From Pseudomonas japonica (GTDB taxonomy: Bacteria > Pseudomonadota > Gammaproteobacteria > Pseudomonadales > Pseudomonadaceae): 52,630 bases of DNA. Location: the NCBI RefSeq assembly GCF_900188455.1, contig NZ_FZOL01000035.1:1-52630 (forward strand). The letters are read 5' to 3'. Position 1 is the stretch's first letter. Each line of letters begins with the position of its first letter. The position numbers were made by a program, and so were the translations under genes. Under the pieces are notes generated by a model that was given only the letters and a program-made list of their open reading frames with translations, ran no database searches and was not told the DNA's origin. This document shows positions 1 to 7,655 of the stretch, piece by piece.

Positions 1-30
1 GGTGGTGAATCTTCTGTACTTCTTGGTCAT
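1..30 (-). CDS. N-terminal codons of a putative transposase OrfA (partial)
   Basis: The minus-strand ATG at 30-28 is preceded by GAGGAG with 8 nt spacing. The first ten residues read MTKKYRRFTT, which resembles the basic start of IS3-family OrfA helix-turn-helix proteins. The reading frame leaves the window, so neither domain nor catalytic part can be seen. It could equally be another small basic protein. Confidence 0.3.
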   Translation of the reverse strand, partial: MTKKYRRFTT

Positions 31-82
31 CGGGGGTACTCCTCAGTAGGGGGATTCTCCCTAATTGAGGTGTCCGGAGCCA
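1..82 (-). mobile_element. Probable end of an IS3-family insertion sequence (runs off the left edge)
   Basis: Read on the minus strand, the segment starts with TG (82-81) and continues TGGCTCCGGACACC, which looks like an IS3-type terminal inverted repeat. It then leads through a good GAGGAG ribosome binding site into an ORF starting at 30. A palindromic repeat family that is intact elsewhere in the window is cut off close to this point, consistent with an insertion or rearrangement junction. Only about 80 bases are visible, so the family assignment is an inference from the look of the end and the first codons. Confidence 0.4.
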
Positions 83-102
83 TTAGACCAGCACAGTTGG
101 GT

Positions 103-371
103 TCGACTCGGTATCGAGTCGAACACACAAAGCGGTCAATGGCGGTCTATCAGACATAGGTTCGTTGCAACAAACTGTGGGAGCGAGCTTGCTCGCGAAG
201 CGCCGTGCGGACGGCGCTCGATCTGGAGGGCGCCAGAAGAGCACCGCCATGCACAGCGATGCGCCGCGCGGGCGGCGCTCGATCTCAAGGGCACTGCACC
301 TGTCATGGCAAGCACTTGGCAGCCTTGACTCGGTTTCCCTCCGGACCCTCAAATTTGTGTAGATACCTATG
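103..371. repeat. Long-palindrome repeat, copy 1 (left-truncated)
   Basis: From the hairpin with arms TTCGACTCG/CGAGTCGAA (103-124, loop GTAT), this copy is nearly identical for about 200 bases to 22154-22364. It includes the GGAGCGAGCTTGCTCGCGAA block and the GCGCCGCGCGGGCGGCGCTC block, and ends with GTGTAGATACCTATG near 371, like copy 3. The left half of the palindrome is missing and replaced by the probable IS end. It lies directly downstream of csgG and may act as its transcription end. Confidence 0.75.
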
Positions 372-385
372 GAGCATGCCCACCC

Positions 386-1246
386 TCACTCCCCCTCCGG
401 CTCAATCATGCTCTGCGACAGATACCGCTCCAGCGTTTCATTCTGCACCGGCGCGGAGCCATCTCCCGCCACCTGCCACAACCTGCGTTCGATCCCCTGG
501 GCCAGCAGGTGCCCGACCGCCGCTTCGATGGCCGACAGGACACACAGTTGCGCCGGCTCGTTGGTGGTGTAGCCAACCTCGGCCTCCAGCAGCTTCTTGA
601 ATTCGATGAACTTGAACACCCCGGCACTGCGTCCCACCGAGTAGATGGTCTTGCTGGTCATGACGTTCGCCAGGACCTGGCCACTGCGGACATCCACGGC
701 CCGCAGGTTGACCGACACCTGGTCGACACGGTATTCGCGGGACAGGTCGATCCCCAGGTAGCGCGCACCCTCCCCCCCGCTGCGCACATTGGTGTCGTAG
801 GCGACGATGCCGCCTTCGAGCAGCAGGTTGGCCGCCTGCAGCGGTGGCAGTTCGCCCTGGATATTGACGGGCGTGTTGGCCTTTTTCTGCGAGGCGCGAA
901 TGATCTTGCGTTCGGTCAGCAGGTTCTGCAGCCCCTCGCGCTCCAGCACCACGAACCAGCCGCTGGTCTGCAGGGCATCCATCAACATGCTGGCCGCGCC
1001 CTGGGTCACGCTGGTGGAGAAGGAACTGGCCGGGGTCGGCTTGTATTGCCCGGTCTGGTCACGAAAGCCATAGACCACGGCCATCAGCCGGCCCTTGGGC
1101 CGGGGCATCTTGAGCAAGTCGTAATAGGTCGAGGCCCGCGGTGTCAGGGTCGGTGTCTCCGTGTCCTGCTCGGCCGGCATGGTGTCGCGCAGGCTGCAAC
1201 CCTGCAGCGCGGCGACCAACAGCCCCAGCATCAGTACTTTTTTCAT
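386..1246 (-). CDS. csgG: CsgG-like outer-membrane lipoprotein channel
   Basis: This 286-residue protein matches CsgG, the nonameric outer-membrane channel of curli secretion. The N-terminus is a lipoprotein signal with lipobox LQGC (acylated Cys17). The body has the family pattern: a PKG..V..Y.FRDQTGQYKP stretch, a TS..QGA....DAL..SGWF.VLEREGLQNLL.ER segment, and the ANLLLEGGI.AYD....GG.GARYLGI region. The start at 1246 (MKKVLML) is chosen because GGGGAG lies 9 nt upstream; a longer frame to 1270 lacks a site. It is the last gene of the long secretion operon, after csgE and csgF. No CsgA or CsgB curlin is encoded nearby, so its cargo is unknown. Confidence 0.9.
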   Translation of the reverse strand: MKKVLMLGLLVAALQGCSLRDTMPAEQDTETPTLTPRASTYYDLLKMPRPKGRLMAVVYGFRDQTGQYKPTPASSFSTSVTQGAASMLMDALQTSGWFVVLEREGLQNLLTERKIIRASQKKANTPVNIQGELPPLQAANLLLEGGIVAYDTNVRSGGEGARYLGIDLSREYRVDQVSVNLRAVDVRSGQVLANVMTSKTIYSVGRSAGVFKFIEFKKLLEAEVGYTTNEPAQLCVLSAIEAAVGHLLAQGIERRLWQVAGDGSAPVQNETLERYLSQSMIEPEGE

Positions 1247-1278
1247 GACCGTTACTCCCCATCGGCCCAAGGCTCCCG

Positions 1279-1698
1279 TCAGGGAGCGAGGCCATTGACC
1301 TGGATTTCCGATATCTCGCCACTCGCCCGGTCGGTCACGACAATCGTCAGTGCCCCGGAGTCGTCGGTGACATCGACGATAAAGGCGTCGGTGGACAGGG
1401 TCCCCGTGCCGCCGTTGGAGATGTTGTCCAGCAACTGCCCGAGAAACCGCGACTGCAATTGCGCGGTGAAACGCTCAAGCGCAGTGGTGCCGGCCGGCGT
1501 GGTGCGAGCCTTGAGGTCGGGGTCGTCGTAGTCGTTCTGTGCCTGGGCGTTGTTCAGCAGCCAGGTGCCGTTCAGCGGGTTGCCGCCGAACGACGGATTT
1601 ATCGGGGTGTAGACCAGCTCGGTGGCCTGGACCAGGGCGCAGCTGCCCAGGCCGGCCAGCAGCAGGCAGGCGCGCCGGCCAGGTGTGGTGGTGTTCAT
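1279..1698 (-). CDS. csgF: CsgF-like curli assembly factor
   Basis: This 139-residue protein has a signal peptide ending near QATELVY. The mature start LVYTPINPSFGGNPLNGTWL is the hallmark of CsgF, whose N-terminal segment inserts into the CsgG channel and forms a second constriction. The C-terminal part (FIVDVTDDSGALTIVVTD...GEISEIQV) fits the family beta-rich tail. ATG at 1698 is preceded by GAGAGGGAC; its first bases overlap the csgE stop in an ATGA arrangement, implying translational coupling. The gene precedes csgG by about 30 nt. Confidence 0.9.
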   Translation of the reverse strand: MNTTTPGRRACLLLAGLGSCALVQATELVYTPINPSFGGNPLNGTWLLNNAQAQNDYDDPDLKARTTPAGTTALERFTAQLQSRFLGQLLDNISNGGTGTLSTDAFIVDVTDDSGALTIVVTDRASGEISEIQVNGLAP

Positions 1699-2087
1699 AG
1701 TTCGTCCCTCTCGAGGTCCGTGGTGTCTTGCAACAGGTTTTCCAGCTTGCGCTGGGCGATCTGCCCGCGAACCCAATCGGCGGCCTGATAGGCCTCGTCC
1801 TTGAGTTCCACCGTGTTCGGGGCGAGGAAGCGCCGGTACACCAGGCGCTGTTGATATTCGACGGTGACCAGGCTGCCCCAGCGTGCCGACGGGCGTTCCC
1901 GTACCACCAGGTTGAAATCCATCGGGCTGGTGGCCCGCAGCCGCTCGCTGAAGGCGTAATAGAAGTCGTGGCCGATATGGGAAATGGTGTCGTCGACGAT
2001 GAAGCCGAGCATTTCCTCGTCCGCCCTGGCCACGGCGAAGGGCATCAGCACCGCCAGGGCCAGGGCGACCAGCGCGTGACGGTTCAT
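1695..2087 (-). CDS. csgE: CsgE-like periplasmic adaptor
   Basis: This 130-residue exported protein starts at 2087 (MNRHALVALALAV, signal peptide ending ARA). Its mature part contains the CsgE signatures GFIVDDTISHIGHDFYYAFSERL and NLVVRERPSARWGSLV.V.Y. In curli systems CsgE caps the periplasmic side of CsgG and guides CsgA. Here it follows a pseudopilin gene (overlap 2084-2087) and is coupled to csgF by ATGA. The continuity with pseudopilin genes indicates that the Csg trio and the type II-like machine are made together. Confidence 0.9.
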   Translation of the reverse strand: MNRHALVALALAVLMPFAVARADEEMLGFIVDDTISHIGHDFYYAFSERLRATSPMDFNLVVRERPSARWGSLVTVEYQQRLVYRRFLAPNTVELKDEAYQAADWVRGQIAQRKLENLLQDTTDLERDEL

Positions 2088-2602
2088 GGCCGCGGCCCTT
2101 TGCTGCGACCGGAGGCGCTTTCGAGAAAGGCCTTTTCGGCGACGAACTGCCAGTCGCTGTAGCGGCCCAGGCCGTTGAAGTCGGACCACTGGACGGGAAA
2201 GTCCGCCTGCTTCAGCGGGGTCTCGGTGGAAGAACTGGCGATACCGGTGATGCGTCCGTCGAAACCGCGCTGCAGGGTCCACTCGCCGGCGCCGAGCGGG
2301 TCCGGGTAGAGCTGGCGGATATGGTGCCTGGCCGACGGAAAACGGTCGTCCTGCACCAGGTCCTCGAGGGCTTTCGGGTACTGGGCCAGGCCCGGCGAGG
2401 CCCGGTAGTAGCTGCGCAGCGCCTGGGCGTACTGGGTGCCGACCCAGAGCAACTGGCGTTCCCGCTCGCGCTGGGCAACGATCGACCAGACTTCGCCGGC
2501 TCCGGCCAGGGCAGCCCCCATGAGCATGATCAGCAACAGCACGCCCAGGTAGGTGAAGCCCCCTTCCCGCGCGGTGCTACCACTCGGCGTACAGGCTGCC
2601 AT
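2084..2602 (-). CDS. Minor pseudopilin lacking the +5 glutamate
   Basis: This 172-residue protein carries a type IV prepilin-like leader (REGG|FTYLGVLLLIMLMG) followed by the hydrophobic helix and a soluble domain with alternating polar helices (ERERQLLWVGTQYAQALRSYY). Residue +5 of the mature protein is Gly instead of the conserved Glu. That exception is characteristic of tip pseudopilins of the GspK kind, although the rest does not look like GspK. The start at 2602 is selected for GGGAGGG about 8 nt upstream and overlaps the preceding pseudopilin by 26 nt. It needs a prepilin peptidase (PilD/GspO), not encoded here. Confidence 0.8.
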   Translation of the reverse strand: MAACTPSGSTAREGGFTYLGVLLLIMLMGAALAGAGEVWSIVAQRERERQLLWVGTQYAQALRSYYRASPGLAQYPKALEDLVQDDRFPSARHHIRQLYPDPLGAGEWTLQRGFDGRITGIASSSTETPLKQADFPVQWSDFNGLGRYSDWQFVAEKAFLESASGRSKGPRP

Positions 2603-2951
2603 CGCGCGCCCTCCCGCTGGCTCCGCTCTTGATATCGGCCACGCCACCGGCGACGCCTTCGGGGGGCGCGACCATCACCCAGGAATCCTTGCGCTCGGTG
2701 ATCGGGTCGATCGGCGGGTTGCGCAGGTAGCGCTGTTCCACCAGTTGTTCGAGGGACTCGGGGTAATGCCCGGTATCGCCGTAGTAGTGGTCCAGCGCTT
2801 CGCGCATGGCCGACAGGCTCTGGCGCAGGGTGGTTTCCCTGGAGGCGTCGAGGCTGTTGAAGTAGCGCGGCATGGCGATGGTCATCAGGGTGGCGATGAT
2901 CGCCATGACCACCATCAGTTCCAGCAGGGTGAAGCCCTTTTCCCGGTGCAT
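2577..2951 (-). CDS. GspG-like pseudopilin
   Basis: This 124-residue protein has a short leader MHREKG cleaved before FTLLELMVVMAIIATL, with the conserved Glu at +5. The mature domain (SLSAMREALDHYYGDTGHYPESLEQLVEQRYLRNPPIDPIT) is the PulG-type fold with the ordered-loop region. The start at 2951 follows the preceding gene by only 4 nt, with GGGAG upstream. It is the second of three consecutive pseudopilin genes, and a fourth (gspG) is at 23229. Which of them is the major fibre subunit cannot be decided from the sequence. Confidence 0.85.
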   Translation of the reverse strand: MHREKGFTLLELMVVMAIIATLMTIAMPRYFNSLDASRETTLRQSLSAMREALDHYYGDTGHYPESLEQLVEQRYLRNPPIDPITERKDSWVMVAPPEGVAGGVADIKSGASGRARDGSLYAEW

Positions 2952-2955
2952 AAGC

Positions 2956-3429
2956 TCACCACTCCCGGTAGGCGATGCCGTTGAGACCCTTGCCCCGGGC
3001 CCTGGAGTAGACGTCGAAGACGTCCGCGCCTTCCCGCGGGTTCTGCGCAGGGCTGTCGTAGGCGCGCAGCCCCCAGCCACCGCCGTCCTCGGCCTTGGCC
3101 GGGGTCAGCGGGTCGTGAGGCAGGCGCCGCAGGAAATAGAACCTGGCGCCCTTGGCACTGCGCACATCGCGCACGCCTTCCACCAGCACCTGCAGGTTCG
3201 GCGGGTAGCCGCTGCTGTTCAGCGACTTTTCGATGTAGCCGGCATCGAAGGCGCGCTTGTAGGCATCGATGGCATCGCGGATCTGGTAGAGCGCGGTGCG
3301 CAGCTCCTGCTCCTTGCCCCGGCGTACCACGGTTTCGGTCAGCGGCGCCGCGAGGCCGGCCAGCAGACCGATCAGGGCCAGGGTGACGACCACTTCGATC
3401 AGGGTGAAACCACGTTGCGAGGCGTTCAT
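2956..3429 (-). CDS. Type II secretion pseudopilin
   Basis: This 157-residue protein starts MNASQRG|FTLIEVVVTLALIGLLAGLA, a canonical prepilin peptidase site with Glu at +5 and a hydrophobic N-helix. A helical segment EQELRTALYQIRDAIDAYKRAFD follows, then a small soluble domain ending in GLNGIAYREW. It resembles PulG-like pseudopilins of non-Xcp type II-like systems. It begins 2 nt after the secretin stop codon, so it is co-transcribed with it. Confidence 0.85.
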   Translation of the reverse strand: MNASQRGFTLIEVVVTLALIGLLAGLAAPLTETVVRRGKEQELRTALYQIRDAIDAYKRAFDAGYIEKSLNSSGYPPNLQVLVEGVRDVRSAKGARFYFLRRLPHDPLTPAKAEDGGGWGLRAYDSPAQNPREGADVFDVYSRARGKGLNGIAYREW

Positions 3430-3431
3430 GA

Positions 3432-5255
3432 TCAGGGCTTCTCGACGACGACAGCGGTGCTGGCCGCCACCGGGGTTGCGCCGACGCTCGCCTCGTTCAG
3501 CCGCCGGTCCGGCGCCTGGATGTGCATGCTGGTTTCCGTGCCGGTCGGGAATTCCATGTCCGAAGGGCTCTGGTACGGCAGGTTGCGCACAATGCGCGGG
3601 GTGATCGACAGCACCAGCTCCGACTTGCCGAAGGTGTCCTTGTTGCTGCCGAACAGACGCCCCAGCCCGGGGATGTCGCCCAGCCCGGGAATCTTGTTGC
3701 CGGTGGCGCCATGGTCGTTGCGCACCAGGCCGGCGAGAATCTGCGTTTCGCCGTCGTGCAGGCGCAGGGTGGTCTGGGCATTGCGGGTATCGACCTGGAC
3801 CGGAATGGTGCCCTGGCGGGTCGGCTCCAGCGGCGTGGCGTTGCTGACTTCCAGGGCGATCTTGATCGCCACCTCGTTGTTCAGGTGCACCACCGGCTGC
3901 ACTTCGAGCTTCAGGCCGACATCGAGGTAGGTGACGCTTTCGGTGATCACCGGGCCCTGGGTCGACGGCACCGAGGTCGCGCTGATGATCGGTACCCGCT
4001 GGCCGATGTGGATACGCGCCTGCTCGCGGTTGCTGACGCGAATCACCGGGCTGGCCAGGGTGTTGATGTCGTTGTCCTGGGCGTTGATCTTGGCCTGGGG
4101 CGATGGCGAGATGCTGATCCGGCTGGAATTGATGCCCTTGAGTTGATCGAGCACGGTCACCGCCCCGCCGTCACTGTTCAGCACCCCGAAGGTGTTCGGC
4201 CATTGCAGGCCGAGGTCGAGAATGCGTTGTCGGGCCACTTCCATCACTTCCACTTCCAGGACCACTTCCGGGTTGGACTGGTCCTGGGACTGCAACAGCT
4301 TCTCGGCCATGCGGATCGCATCCTCGCTGTCGCGCATGGTCAGGGTGTTGAGACGCTCGTCGACGAACACGTCACGGGTCTTGAGCATGGTCTTGATCAT
4401 GTTCAGGGCGGTGTTGGCGTCGATGCTGGTCAGGTAGAAGGTGCGCATGACCAGTTCCTGGTAGTCCTTGAGCTTCTGCGGCGAGTCCGGGTAGATCAGC
4501 AGGGTGTTCTCGTTGACCACTTTCTGGTGCAGCTGATTCTGTTGCAGCAGCAGGGCCACGGCGTCCTCGATGCGCACGTCGCGCACGAAGATGGTGGCTT
4601 TCATGTCCGGCCGCAGGTCCTTGTCGAAGATGAAGTTGAGGCCGGCGACCTGGGACAGCACTTCGAAGATGGTCTTCAGGTTGGCGTCGCGAAATTCCAG
4701 GGTCACCGGCCGTTCGAGGCGCGTGCGCAGTTGCGGGTACTGCACGACATTGCGGCTCTGCACCAGGCGGATATTGCTTTGCAGTTCCAGGGCCGCCTCG
4801 TTCTTCGGATCCAGTTCGAGGATCTGCCGAACCTGGCGCTCGGCGCCAAGGATGTCGCCACGACGCAGGTCGCCACGGGCCCGTTCGATCTGCTCGTCCT
4901 GGCTGCGCAGGTAGTCGAACTGGCGCAGGGCGTCCTGGGCGCGGCGGTTGTTCGGTTCGATATTCAGGGCCCGGCCATAGGCCAGGCGGGCCGCGGCTAC
5001 ATTGCGCTGGGCGCGTTCGCGATCGCCTTCGCCGAGCAAGGCGGTGATCGCCCGGGCCCGCCCGGTGTTCAGGGCCAGGTGCAACTCGGTATCGCGCGGA
5101 TTCTCGCGCAGGCCTTCCTCGATCCGCGCCAGGCCGGCCTCGTACTGGCCCGACTCGATCAGGTCGCTGGCCTCTTCGTTGGCGACCCGCGCGGAGCTGC
5201 ATGCGGCGAGCGCGGCGCACAGGCCAAGGCTCATCATCAGACGGTTTCGGTTCAT
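3432..5255 (-). CDS. gspD: Type II secretion secretin (GspD-like lipoprotein)
   Basis: This 607-residue protein has lipobox LAAC (acylated Cys19), then TPR-like repeats (about residues 25-165: SGQYEAGLARIEEGLRENP, YGRALNIEPNN, ERQVRQILELDPKN). STN/N0-N1 type domains follow (VTLEFRDANLKTIFEVLSQ), and then the C-terminal secretin barrel with VPIIS, VTYLDVGLKLEVQP and LAGLVRND. It forms the gated outer-membrane pore. The TPR-plus-lipoprotein layout suggests self-piloting without a separate GspS, which is an inference. It overlaps the upstream PilP/GspC-like gene by ATGA, and GGGGAG precedes the ATG. Confidence 0.93.
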   Translation of the reverse strand: MNRNRLMMSLGLCAALAACSSARVANEEASDLIESGQYEAGLARIEEGLRENPRDTELHLALNTGRARAITALLGEGDRERAQRNVAAARLAYGRALNIEPNNRRAQDALRQFDYLRSQDEQIERARGDLRRGDILGAERQVRQILELDPKNEAALELQSNIRLVQSRNVVQYPQLRTRLERPVTLEFRDANLKTIFEVLSQVAGLNFIFDKDLRPDMKATIFVRDVRIEDAVALLLQQNQLHQKVVNENTLLIYPDSPQKLKDYQELVMRTFYLTSIDANTALNMIKTMLKTRDVFVDERLNTLTMRDSEDAIRMAEKLLQSQDQSNPEVVLEVEVMEVARQRILDLGLQWPNTFGVLNSDGGAVTVLDQLKGINSSRISISPSPQAKINAQDNDINTLASPVIRVSNREQARIHIGQRVPIISATSVPSTQGPVITESVTYLDVGLKLEVQPVVHLNNEVAIKIALEVSNATPLEPTRQGTIPVQVDTRNAQTTLRLHDGETQILAGLVRNDHGATGNKIPGLGDIPGLGRLFGSNKDTFGKSELVLSITPRIVRNLPYQSPSDMEFPTGTETSMHIQAPDRRLNEASVGATPVAASTAVVVEKP

Positions 5256-5770
5256 TGCGAGCTCCCCACGGACAGTGTCCGGGACACGTGCAGCGGCAGG
5301 TAGACGAAGCTCAGTTCCAGCTCGGAAATGCCCTCGACCCGCCAGGTTTCGTCGATCACGTCGCCCTTGCGCACGACGTAGATTTTTTCGCCATCCTGCA
5401 GAAACACCTGCAGGTCACGCCGGTCATCGAGCCTGCCGACGAACTGGAACGGCATGTCCGGCACGCTCGGCGCCTGCACCGCCGGGGCGGGGCTGACCGG
5501 CTGCTCGGTGACCGTGGCCAGGGTCGGCGCGGCCTTCCAGCTGTGGCTGGCGAACAGATCGCCGACCGGGCTGAGGTCGCGGATCGGCGCGGTTTCGCCC
5601 TTGGCCGGGGCTGCCGGCGGCGCGCTGCGCGGCGCCTGTTTCGCCGGGGTCGCCAGGGCCACGCCCGCCTCGTCGGCTTGCCGCTCGTCCAGCCAGTAGC
5701 CAGGCGCCCAGGCCAGCACGGCCGCCACGCCGAGGAACGCCAACCAGCCCGTCGCGCGTTTGCCGTTCAT
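5252..5770 (-). CDS. PilP/GspC-like inner-membrane connector
   Basis: This 172-residue protein has one N-terminal transmembrane helix (WLAFLGVAAVLAWAPGYW), a Pro/Ala-rich periplasmic linker (about 40-105) and a C-terminal small beta domain (MPFQFVGRLDDRRDLQVFLQDGEKIYVVRKGDVID). The latter resembles the HR domain of GspC/PilP that touches the secretin N0 domain. Position between the PilO-like gene and the secretin fits that role. ATG at 5770 overlaps the preceding stop by one base; GTG at 5773 is an alternative. Sequence conservation is low, so the assignment rests on architecture and gene order. Confidence 0.75.
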   Translation of the reverse strand: MNGKRATGWLAFLGVAAVLAWAPGYWLDERQADEAGVALATPAKQAPRSAPPAAPAKGETAPIRDLSPVGDLFASHSWKAAPTLATVTEQPVSPAPAVQAPSVPDMPFQFVGRLDDRRDLQVFLQDGEKIYVVRKGDVIDETWRVEGISELELSFVYLPLHVSRTLSVGSSQ

Positions 5771-6318
5771 CACGACCTCGACAGATAAAGGGTCATACGG
5801 ATCCGCCCGGTCAGGTCGGTGTCGGCGATCTTCTTGCGCTGGAACTCCACGTCCTCCACCACCACCGCCGGCAACTGGCCCAGCAAGGCATGCAGGAAGC
5901 GCCGCAATTGCGGGTAACTGCCGCGCACCGGCAAGAGGATCTGGTAGCGCGCCAGGTGGGTTTTCGGGTCGATGCCCAGGGCGTATTCGCCCCGCGCCAG
6001 GGTGATGTGCTCCTGGGCGGCCAGGGCGTAGATGCGGTCGATGGCCACCGTCGCCAGGGGCTGGGACGGCAGCTTGCGGCGAAAGTCGTCGAGCTGGCGT
6101 TGCGGTACCGCCGGCGCCGCCAGGCTGCCGTCTTCGACCCTGGCCAGGTATTCGCTGGCCTCGCGGGTTTCCTGCCTGAGCTGTTGCAGCGAGCGCCAGT
6201 CCGGCACCAGGCCCGCCAGGCCGTACAGCAGCGCCACCAGCAGCAACGCGGCGCCCAGCAGGCCGGGAGCGCCGAGGCCTTGCAGGTATTCGTGGACGAT
6301 CAATCTAGGGATTCGCAT
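5770..6318 (-). CDS. PilO/GspM-like inner-membrane assembly protein
   Basis: This 182-residue bitopic protein has one membrane helix (LLGAALLLVALLYGLAGLVP, about 20-40) followed by a coiled-coil stretch (LQQLRQETREASEYLARVED). A ferredoxin-like periplasmic domain follows (YQILLPVRGSYPQLRRFLHALLGQLPAVVVEDVEFQRK). This is the PilO/GspM architecture. It overlaps the PilN-like gene by 14 nt. Together the PilM-, PilN-, PilO- and PilP-like genes form the alignment complex joining the ATPase to the secretin. Confidence 0.75.
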   Translation of the reverse strand: MRIPRLIVHEYLQGLGAPGLLGAALLLVALLYGLAGLVPDWRSLQQLRQETREASEYLARVEDGSLAAPAVPQRQLDDFRRKLPSQPLATVAIDRIYALAAQEHITLARGEYALGIDPKTHLARYQILLPVRGSYPQLRRFLHALLGQLPAVVVEDVEFQRKKIADTDLTGRIRMTLYLSRS

Positions 6319-6850
6319 CGCCGATCTCCCAGGTGGCCGACAGGTTGAACAGCACCGGATGCTCCGCCACGCCGACCACGATCTCGTGGCTCAGCAGCGA
6401 CACATCGGACAGCTCGTCGCTGGCCTCCAGGCGCCGGTGAAAGTCGAGCATGGCCTCGAGATCACGGGCCTCGGCGCTGAGGCGCAACTGGCCCTTGCGC
6501 GCGTCCGGGGTCAGGCTGAGCAAGGCGATATCCTTGCGCGGCAGGCTCTCCAGGGTGGCGAACAGGCGCTCCCAGGGCCGGCGCAGTTGCTGCGACACCT
6601 TGCGCATCTCGGCGAGGTTCTGTGCCTGTTCGCGGGTTTGCGCCGGGCTCAGTTCGGGCCTGGCGTCGTTGTCGCCGGTGAGCGCGCGGCGGGTGCTGTG
6701 CAGGTGGCCCTGCTGCTGTCCGGTCAGGCTGTCGAGGTACCACTGGCCGGCCAGGCAGACCAGGGCCAGCAGTCCCCCGGCGATCAGCAGGCCCCAGCCC
6801 AGGGGCCCCGAGCGGCGCCCCTGCTGGAAGTCGAGCATGAGCGGGCGCAT
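6305..6850 (-). CDS. PilN/GspL-C-terminal-like inner-membrane protein
   Basis: This protein of about 181 residues has one transmembrane helix (GWGLLIAGGLLALVCLAGQWYL), a coiled coil (QTREQAQNLAEMRKVSQQLRRPWERLFATLE) and a ferredoxin-like tail (LSLTPDARKGQLRLSAEARDLEAMLDFHRRLE). This matches PilN, which pairs with PilM through its short cytoplasmic N-terminus. The start is uncertain: ATG at 6850 sits just after the upstream stop, and ATG at 6838 is also possible; neither has a strong ribosome binding site. Confidence 0.7.
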   Translation of the reverse strand: MRPLMLDFQQGRRSGPLGWGLLIAGGLLALVCLAGQWYLDSLTGQQQGHLHSTRRALTGDNDARPELSPAQTREQAQNLAEMRKVSQQLRRPWERLFATLESLPRKDIALLSLTPDARKGQLRLSAEARDLEAMLDFHRRLEASDELSDVSLLSHEIVVGVAEHPVLFNLSATWEIGDANP

Positions 6851-6851
6851 C

Positions 6852-7655
6852 TCAGGCCACCGCCCGGCACATGGCATACAGGCTGTCGCGCACGCCATCG
6901 GCGGCGTCATCCAGGTCACACAGCGTCACCCCCGGTACCTGGGGCGGCGACTCGATACGACCGGGCGCGTGCAGGTAGAGGGGCAACGGGCGCTCGCTGG
7001 CGGACGCCTGCAACTGGCTTTCACGACCGATCAACGCCGCCAGGGCCGCATCGCTGTCGTTGCCACCCACCGAGCGCACCGCCGTCCAGCGCCCTTCCCG
7101 GGCCAACAGGAGGACGCTGCGCAGCGGCTCGGCGACGACGAACAGAAAGTCGTCGCCGCTCAGTTGCCGGTCGAAGCGATTGAACGCCGCCATCAGGTAC
7201 GGCTGGACCGAGCGCAGGCGCAGGCCGCGGCTGCGGGCCAGGCCGCGCAGGTGCTCCAGCAGAGCGTGCGGGAGTGCGCTGGCGATGCGCTGGTGGCCGG
7301 CCGCTTCGGCCGACAGCACCAGGTCCCAGGCCTGCTCCGGCGTGCCGTACAGGTCCTCGAAGCACAGCCTGGCGAAACCTTGCAGTTCATCCGGGCGGTT
7401 GATCTGCTCGCTCCACGGCACCAGGCAGAAGCGGCTGAAGTGCGCCGAGATCACCACGTCCAGACGGGCACCGGCGCGCGTGTGTTCGGCGAGCAGCAGG
7501 TCGAGGGTTTCCAGGGCGACGGCCCAGCCGTGGAAGCCTTCGTCGATGAAGCCGACGCTGCCCAGCCAGCGCCGCGCACCGGCCTGGCACTGACCCAGGC
7601 CGACACCGTTGGCACCGAGCACGGCGATATAACGATCACGCGATAAAAGTGACAC
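6852..7655 (-). CDS. PilM/GspL-like cytoplasmic assembly protein
   Basis: This 267-residue soluble protein has a weak actin-like (PilM/GspL cytoplasmic) pattern: N-terminal RYIAVLGANGVGLGQCQ, a central helix-rich part (LLEHLRGLARSRGLRLRSVQPYLMAAFNRF) and DDFLFVVAEPLRSVLLLAREG. It starts with GTG at 7655, inside the gspE end (20-nt overlap), behind GAGGAG, so translation is coupled to gspE. It would link the ATPase to the PilN-like protein. The assignment depends partly on gene order. Confidence 0.65.
   Translation of the reverse strand: MSLLSRDRYIAVLGANGVGLGQCQAGARRWLGSVGFIDEGFHGWAVALETLDLLLAEHTRAGARLDVVISAHFSRFCLVPWSEQINRPDELQGFARLCFEDLYGTPEQAWDLVLSAEAAGHQRIASALPHALLEHLRGLARSRGLRLRSVQPYLMAAFNRFDRQLSGDDFLFVVAEPLRSVLLLAREGRWTAVRSVGGNDSDAALAALIGRESQLQASASERPLPLYLHAPGRIESPPQVPGVTLCDLDDAADGVRDSLYAMCRAVA

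Noticed and set aside
30..65. GGGGGTACTCCTCA and GGGGGATTCTCCCT, which look like the G4-N6-C4 elements
   Set aside because: They lie inside the probable IS end and ribosome binding region of its first gene, lack the full CCCC arm, and are not near a sigma-54 promoter.
386..2087. Complete curli operon
   Set aside because: Only csgE, csgF and csgG are present; no curlin repeat protein or CsgD regulator can be found on either strand.
3522..5303. Long plus-strand frame opposite the secretin gene
   Set aside because: It shows no domain and mirrors the third-codon GC bias of gspD; the minus-strand product is an unmistakable secretin.
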